From positions 1-8,266 of the forward strand of contig JAEZIA010000190.1 in NCBI GenBank assembly GCA_023416315.1: DNA of 8,266 nucleotides. Direction: 5' to 3'. The translations under genes and the position numbers were made by a program. The stretch is from Actinomycetes bacterium (GTDB lineage: Bacteria; Actinomycetota; Actinomycetes; Mycobacteriales; Mycobacteriaceae). Under the pieces are notes generated by a model. It saw only the letters and a program-made list of their open reading frames with translations, was not told where the DNA came from and searched no databases. Shown one piece after another: positions 5,718 to 8,266 of this stretch. The first letter of the stretch is position 1; each line of letters opens with the position of its first letter.

Positions 5718-6929
5718 ATGCCTTACATCGTCGCCATCGGCACCTACCTACCTTCGTGGGGGTGTGATGTACATCGCATTGCCGGTGATGACGAGGATGC
5801 GATCACACTCGCGGTGGAAGCGGGCCGGGCGGCGCTGTCCGAGGGCGGCGCCGTCGAGCGGGTGGTACTGGTCAGCCGCGATCTGCCGCTGCTGGAAAGC
5901 AGTAACGCCGCGGTGCTGCTGGCGGGGCTTGGCCTGGACCCCGAGCTCGAGGTCGACGAACGGCTCGGCGGCGCGCCCGCGACGCTGGACGCCGTCAGCT
6001 CGGCCCGGCCGCGCACGCTGGTGATCGGGACCGATCTCGATCCGGCCGGCGCGGCGGCGATTCTGACCGCCGACAACGGGCTGCAGGTGCGCACCGCGGC
6101 GCGGGTGGCCCGCAGCCTTCCGGTCCGCACCCGCACCGCGAGTGGGGTGGTCCATGACTACGGTGACCCGCGTCTGCTCCACGAACGCGGCCTGGTCGCC
6201 TCCCTGGCGGCGGCATGGCTCGATACTCCGGTGGCACTGGCCGGAGTGGACCACGACCGCGCCGTCGAATTGTGCGGCGGCGACCCGCCGGTGGTGCCGA
6301 CCGCGGGCGCCAGTGCCGGGTTGTTCGCGCTGGCGGCCGTCGCCGAGTCGGGCGCCAACGGGCCGCTGGTGGCCGTCGAGCAGGCCAGCCTGTCCGGTGT
6401 GACGGTGGTTGGCGGTGGTGCCGCGGTCTACCGTCGCGAGCCGCAGGCGCGACCGCGACCGCAGACCAAGATCGTCGCCGGCCCGGAGATCCCGATCTCG
6501 CTGGCCGCCTACGAGCGCGCCTTCGAGGCCAAAGTGCGGTGGGAGGCCGGGCGGTACAGCGGTAGCGAGGAATTGGACTTCCCGCCGCGCTACCGGCTTG
6601 ATGACGGGGGCCGGCTCGCCACCGATTACGAACTGGTGCCGCTGCCGCGTGTGGGAACCGTCTATACCGAGGTCACCGTGCACATCCCGGTGCCGGGCCT
6701 GCGCACCCCTTACTCGTTGGTGATCGTCGAACTCGATGGTGTCGCCGTGCGCGCGCTCGTCAAGGTGACCGGGGTCGAGGCGGGCGTGGTGCGGATCGGT
6801 GACCGGGGGCGGCTCACACTGCGCCGAGTGGCCGTGCGCTCCGGGGTGCCCGACTACGGCTACGCGTTCGAGCCGTACGCGCCCGCGTCTCCGCGGGAAC
6901 CCTCGGTCCGGTCGTGGGGTGCGGCATGA
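5718..6929 (+). CDS. HMG-CoA synthase-like/DUF35 OB-fold fusion, catalytic Cys absent
   Basis: This 403-aa protein starts at ATG 5718, with GGAG (5709-5712) 5 bases upstream. Residues 1-240 resemble archaeal-type HMG-CoA synthase or thiolase-fold proteins: an AIGTYLP start, a GDDEDAITLAVEAGRAAL helix (23-40) and a GGGAA segment (232-236). The active-site region that should carry the nucleophilic cysteine reads ERLGGAPATL (81-90), with Leu83 at the expected position. Residues from about 260 to 388 look like a DUF35 OB-fold domain (AYERAFEAK, then FPPR at 288-291), but the rubredoxin-like zinc-ribbon cysteines are missing. The whole protein has only Cys16 and Cys186. DUF35 proteins are known partners of SCP2-type thiolases, and the next gene is one, overlapping by ATGA. 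I infer a structural or CoA-shuttling subunit rather than an independent enzyme. Confidence 0.82.
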   Translation: MPYIVAIGTYLPSWGCDVHRIAGDDEDAITLAVEAGRAALSEGGAVERVVLVSRDLPLLESSNAAVLLAGLGLDPELEVDERLGGAPATLDAVSSARPRTLVIGTDLDPAGAAAILTADNGLQVRTAARVARSLPVRTRTASGVVHDYGDPRLLHERGLVASLAAAWLDTPVALAGVDHDRAVELCGGDPPVVPTAGASAGLFALAAVAESGANGPLVAVEQASLSGVTVVGGGAAVYRREPQARPRPQTKIVAGPEIPISLAAYERAFEAKVRWEAGRYSGSEELDFPPRYRLDDGGRLATDYELVPLPRVGTVYTEVTVHIPVPGLRTPYSLVIVELDGVAVRALVKVTGVEAGVVRIGDRGRLTLRRVAVRSGVPDYGYAFEPYAPASPREPSVRSWGAA

Positions 6930-8095
6930 GGCGGGTCGCGATTGTGGGCGCCGGTATGACCCCGTTCGGGGAGCACTTCGCGCTCGGGCTCAAGGACCTG
7001 CTGCCGATGGCGTTCGCGGAGTGCGCAGCCCGGGTTGACAAGGGCGTCAACAAATCCGAGATCGATGCGGCCTGGTTCGGCGCGATGGGCACCCCCGATG
7101 GCTTTCCGGCGGGCATCCTCGCCGATTCGCTCGGCTTGCCCGATCTGCCGGTCACCCGCATCGAGAACTCTTGCGCGACGGGCAATGACGCGGTTCGCAA
7201 CGCCCTGTACGGGGTCGCCTCCGGCGCCGCCGACGTCGCGCTGGTGATGGGTGCGGACAAACTTCGCGAGACCGCTTCCAAGCAACTGCTGTGGGAGTGG
7301 GAGGCGATGGCCCGCGACATGGCGTGGGATTACCCACTGGGGCTGGTCGCGCCCGCCGGGTTCGCTCTGCATGTTGCGCGTTATTTGCACGAAACTCCCG
7401 CCACCCGTGAGCACATGGCGATGGTCGCGGTGAAGAACCACCGGCACGGGGTGTCCAACCCGAAGGCGCGGCTGCGGTTCGAGGTGACGATCGAGGAGGT
7501 GCTGGCGGCGCCGACCGTCGTCACCCCATTCGGCGTGTACGACTGTGCACCCCAAAGCGACGGCGCCGCAGCGCTTTTGCTCGCCGCCGAAGACGTGGTG
7601 GACCGGTTCACCGACCGGCCGGTGTGGATCCGGGGGGTTGGCCTCGGGTTGGACTCGGTCATGCACCAGCACAAGGCGGACATGACGACGTTTCCGGCGA
7701 CGATTCGCGCGGCGAAGAGAGCGTTCAGTATGGCAGGCATGACGCCTGCTGATATCAATGTGGCTGAAGTTCACGATTTCTTCACCGGCATTGAGCTGAT
7801 CAGCTATGAAGATCTCGGCTTCGCCGAACCTGCGGAGGCCTACAAGTTGATGGAGGCCGAGGTGACTTGTGTCGGTGGAGCTTTGCCGGTGAACCCCAGC
7901 GGCGGCTTGAAGGCCAAGGGGCACCCACCCGGCGCCACCGGGGTGGCCCAGTGCGTCGAGCTCTTCGATCAGCTGCGCGGGGAAGCGGGCAATCAGGTGG
8001 ATGGGGCCCGAATCGGGCTGGCTCACAACATCGGTGGGCCGACGGCAGTCGCTGCGGTGACGATTCTGGAAGGACCGGGTACCGATGGCGGGTAA
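6926..8095 (+). CDS. Thiolase family protein, SCP2/lipid-transfer type
   Basis: This 389-aa thiolase-fold enzyme probably cleaves a C-C bond in an acyl-CoA. ATG 6926 overlaps the previous stop in ATGA and gives the normal MRRVAIVGAGMTPFG start. Motifs are the nucleophile Cys83 in NSCATG, HDFF (283-286), GHPPGATG (332-339) and HNIGG (367-371). The HN-GG ending in place of CxG is typical of SCP2-type thiolases, which take their acid/base cysteine from an HDCF motif. Here that residue is Phe285, so classical thiolysis may be altered. In steroid degradation, related Ltp proteins act as retro-aldolases with a DUF35 partner, and this gene also follows a DUF35 fusion. It could be a thiolase, an aldolase or a modified relative. 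The 3' part uses more T-ending codons than the 5' part. Its stop lies inside the next gene. Confidence 0.92.
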   Translation: MRRVAIVGAGMTPFGEHFALGLKDLLPMAFAECAARVDKGVNKSEIDAAWFGAMGTPDGFPAGILADSLGLPDLPVTRIENSCATGNDAVRNALYGVASGAADVALVMGADKLRETASKQLLWEWEAMARDMAWDYPLGLVAPAGFALHVARYLHETPATREHMAMVAVKNHRHGVSNPKARLRFEVTIEEVLAAPTVVTPFGVYDCAPQSDGAAALLLAAEDVVDRFTDRPVWIRGVGLGLDSVMHQHKADMTTFPATIRAAKRAFSMAGMTPADINVAEVHDFFTGIELISYEDLGFAEPAEAYKLMEAEVTCVGGALPVNPSGGLKAKGHPPGATGVAQCVELFDQLRGEAGNQVDGARIGLAHNIGGPTAVAAVTILEGPGTDGG

Positions 8096-8266
8096 AGGAC
8101 CGGATCGTTGGTCCCCTGGCATTGCGTTAAGCAGTGCGGCCGGTCCGATGCAGGCTATTGGTGGTTTGTTTGCGATGTCTGCTGATGCGGTGCGGTTTGT
8201 GTTCCGTAAGCCGTTTCAGTGGCGGGAGTTTTTGGAGCAGTCGTGGTTTGTGGCGCGGGTGTCGTT
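8085..8266 (+). CDS. YrbEA/MlaE-family ABC permease of an mce operon (partial)
   Basis: Only the first 60 codons are present; the gene runs off the right edge. ATG 8085 overlaps the thiolase by 11 bases and has GGAAGGA (8068-8074) 10 bases upstream. ATG 8148 (codon 22) is another possible start nearer the usual YrbE N-terminus. The segment from residue 22, with GGLFAMSADAVRFVFRKPFQ and then WREFLEQSWFVARVS, is characteristic of YrbEA permeases, which with YrbEB and Mce proteins import lipids such as sterols across the cell envelope; it most recalls the Mce4-type YrbE4A. Membrane helices would lie beyond the window. The last 35 codons have one C-ending codon, none ending in A, 11 ending in T and 23 in G, unlike the upstream genes. 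The rest of an mce operon should follow to the right. Confidence 0.87.
   Translation, partial: MAGKGPDRWSPGIALSSAAGPMQAIGGLFAMSADAVRFVFRKPFQWREFLEQSWFVARVS

Noticed and set aside
5748..6683. Minus-strand open frame opposite the HMGCS/DUF35 fusion
   Set aside because: Antisense shadow with an Arg/Gly/His-rich product and no motif; the plus-strand gene has a good start, coupling and a recognisable fold.
6914..6925. Upstream GTG start for the thiolase, adding four residues
   Set aside because: ATG 6926 gives the normal family N-terminus and the common ATGA overlap; the upstream GTG has no clear binding site.
6860..8122. Minus-strand open frame covering the whole thiolase gene
   Set aside because: The opposite strand encodes a thiolase with its motifs intact; the antisense product has no recognisable domain.
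1..8266. CRISPR array, tRNA/rRNA gene, insertion sequence or phage element
   Set aside because: No regularly spaced direct repeats, cloverleaf-like sequence, transposase or integrase reading frame was seen.

Overview
The window looks like chromosomal DNA from a high-GC actinobacterium, most likely a mycobacterium (Mycobacterium or Mycolicibacterium) or a close relative. The signs are strong G/C third-position codon bias, a P450 paired with a small CxxHxxC...CP ferredoxin, a mycofactocin-type short-chain dehydrogenase, and a YrbE-type permease gene of the kind that opens mce operons. The species cannot be settled from the sequence alone.

Layout. Two gene clusters diverge from a 436-bp control region (2560-2995). 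On the minus strand, reading leftwards, come a mycofactocin-type SDR (2559-1699), a 3Fe-4S ferredoxin (1667-1470) and a cytochrome P450 (1431-67). All three use non-ATG starts with good ribosome binding sites. Two very short candidate ORFs (32 and 25 codons, overlapping by GTGA) lie in the presumed leader of this cluster. On the plus strand come an aldehyde dehydrogenase (2996-4498), a class III CoA-transferase (4495-5700), a fused HMG-CoA-synthase-like/DUF35 protein (5718-6929), an SCP2-type thiolase (6926-8095) and the start of a YrbEA/MlaE permease (8085 to beyond the window edge). Neighbouring plus-strand genes overlap by 4, 4 and 11 bases, with one 17-base gap, so they look like one translationally coupled operon running into an mce transporter.

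Likely joint role (inference). The set fits import and oxidative breakdown of a hydrophobic substrate, for example a sterol, terpenoid or other alkyl lipid. An Mce system would take it up, P450 plus ferredoxin would hydroxylate it, the SDR and aldehyde dehydrogenase would oxidise alcohol to carbonyl to acid, the CoA-transferase would make the CoA thioester, and the thiolase with its DUF35 partner would cleave a C-C bond. No acyl-CoA dehydrogenase, hydratase or ferredoxin reductase is present, so the route is incomplete here.

The least ordinary points are: (1) a 41-bp dyad with exact 9-bp outer arms laid over the plus-strand core promoter, with a third copy of its 8-bp half-site at the opposite promoter; (2) the HMGCS-like/DUF35 fusion, which lacks both the synthase cysteine and the zinc-ribbon cysteines and sits next to a thiolase whose HDCF motif is HDFF; (3) the paired mini-ORFs in the SDR leader; (4) direct coupling of the catabolic genes to an mce permease gene with very different codon use. 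The first 46 bases are near-homopolymeric C/G and may be an assembly artefact.
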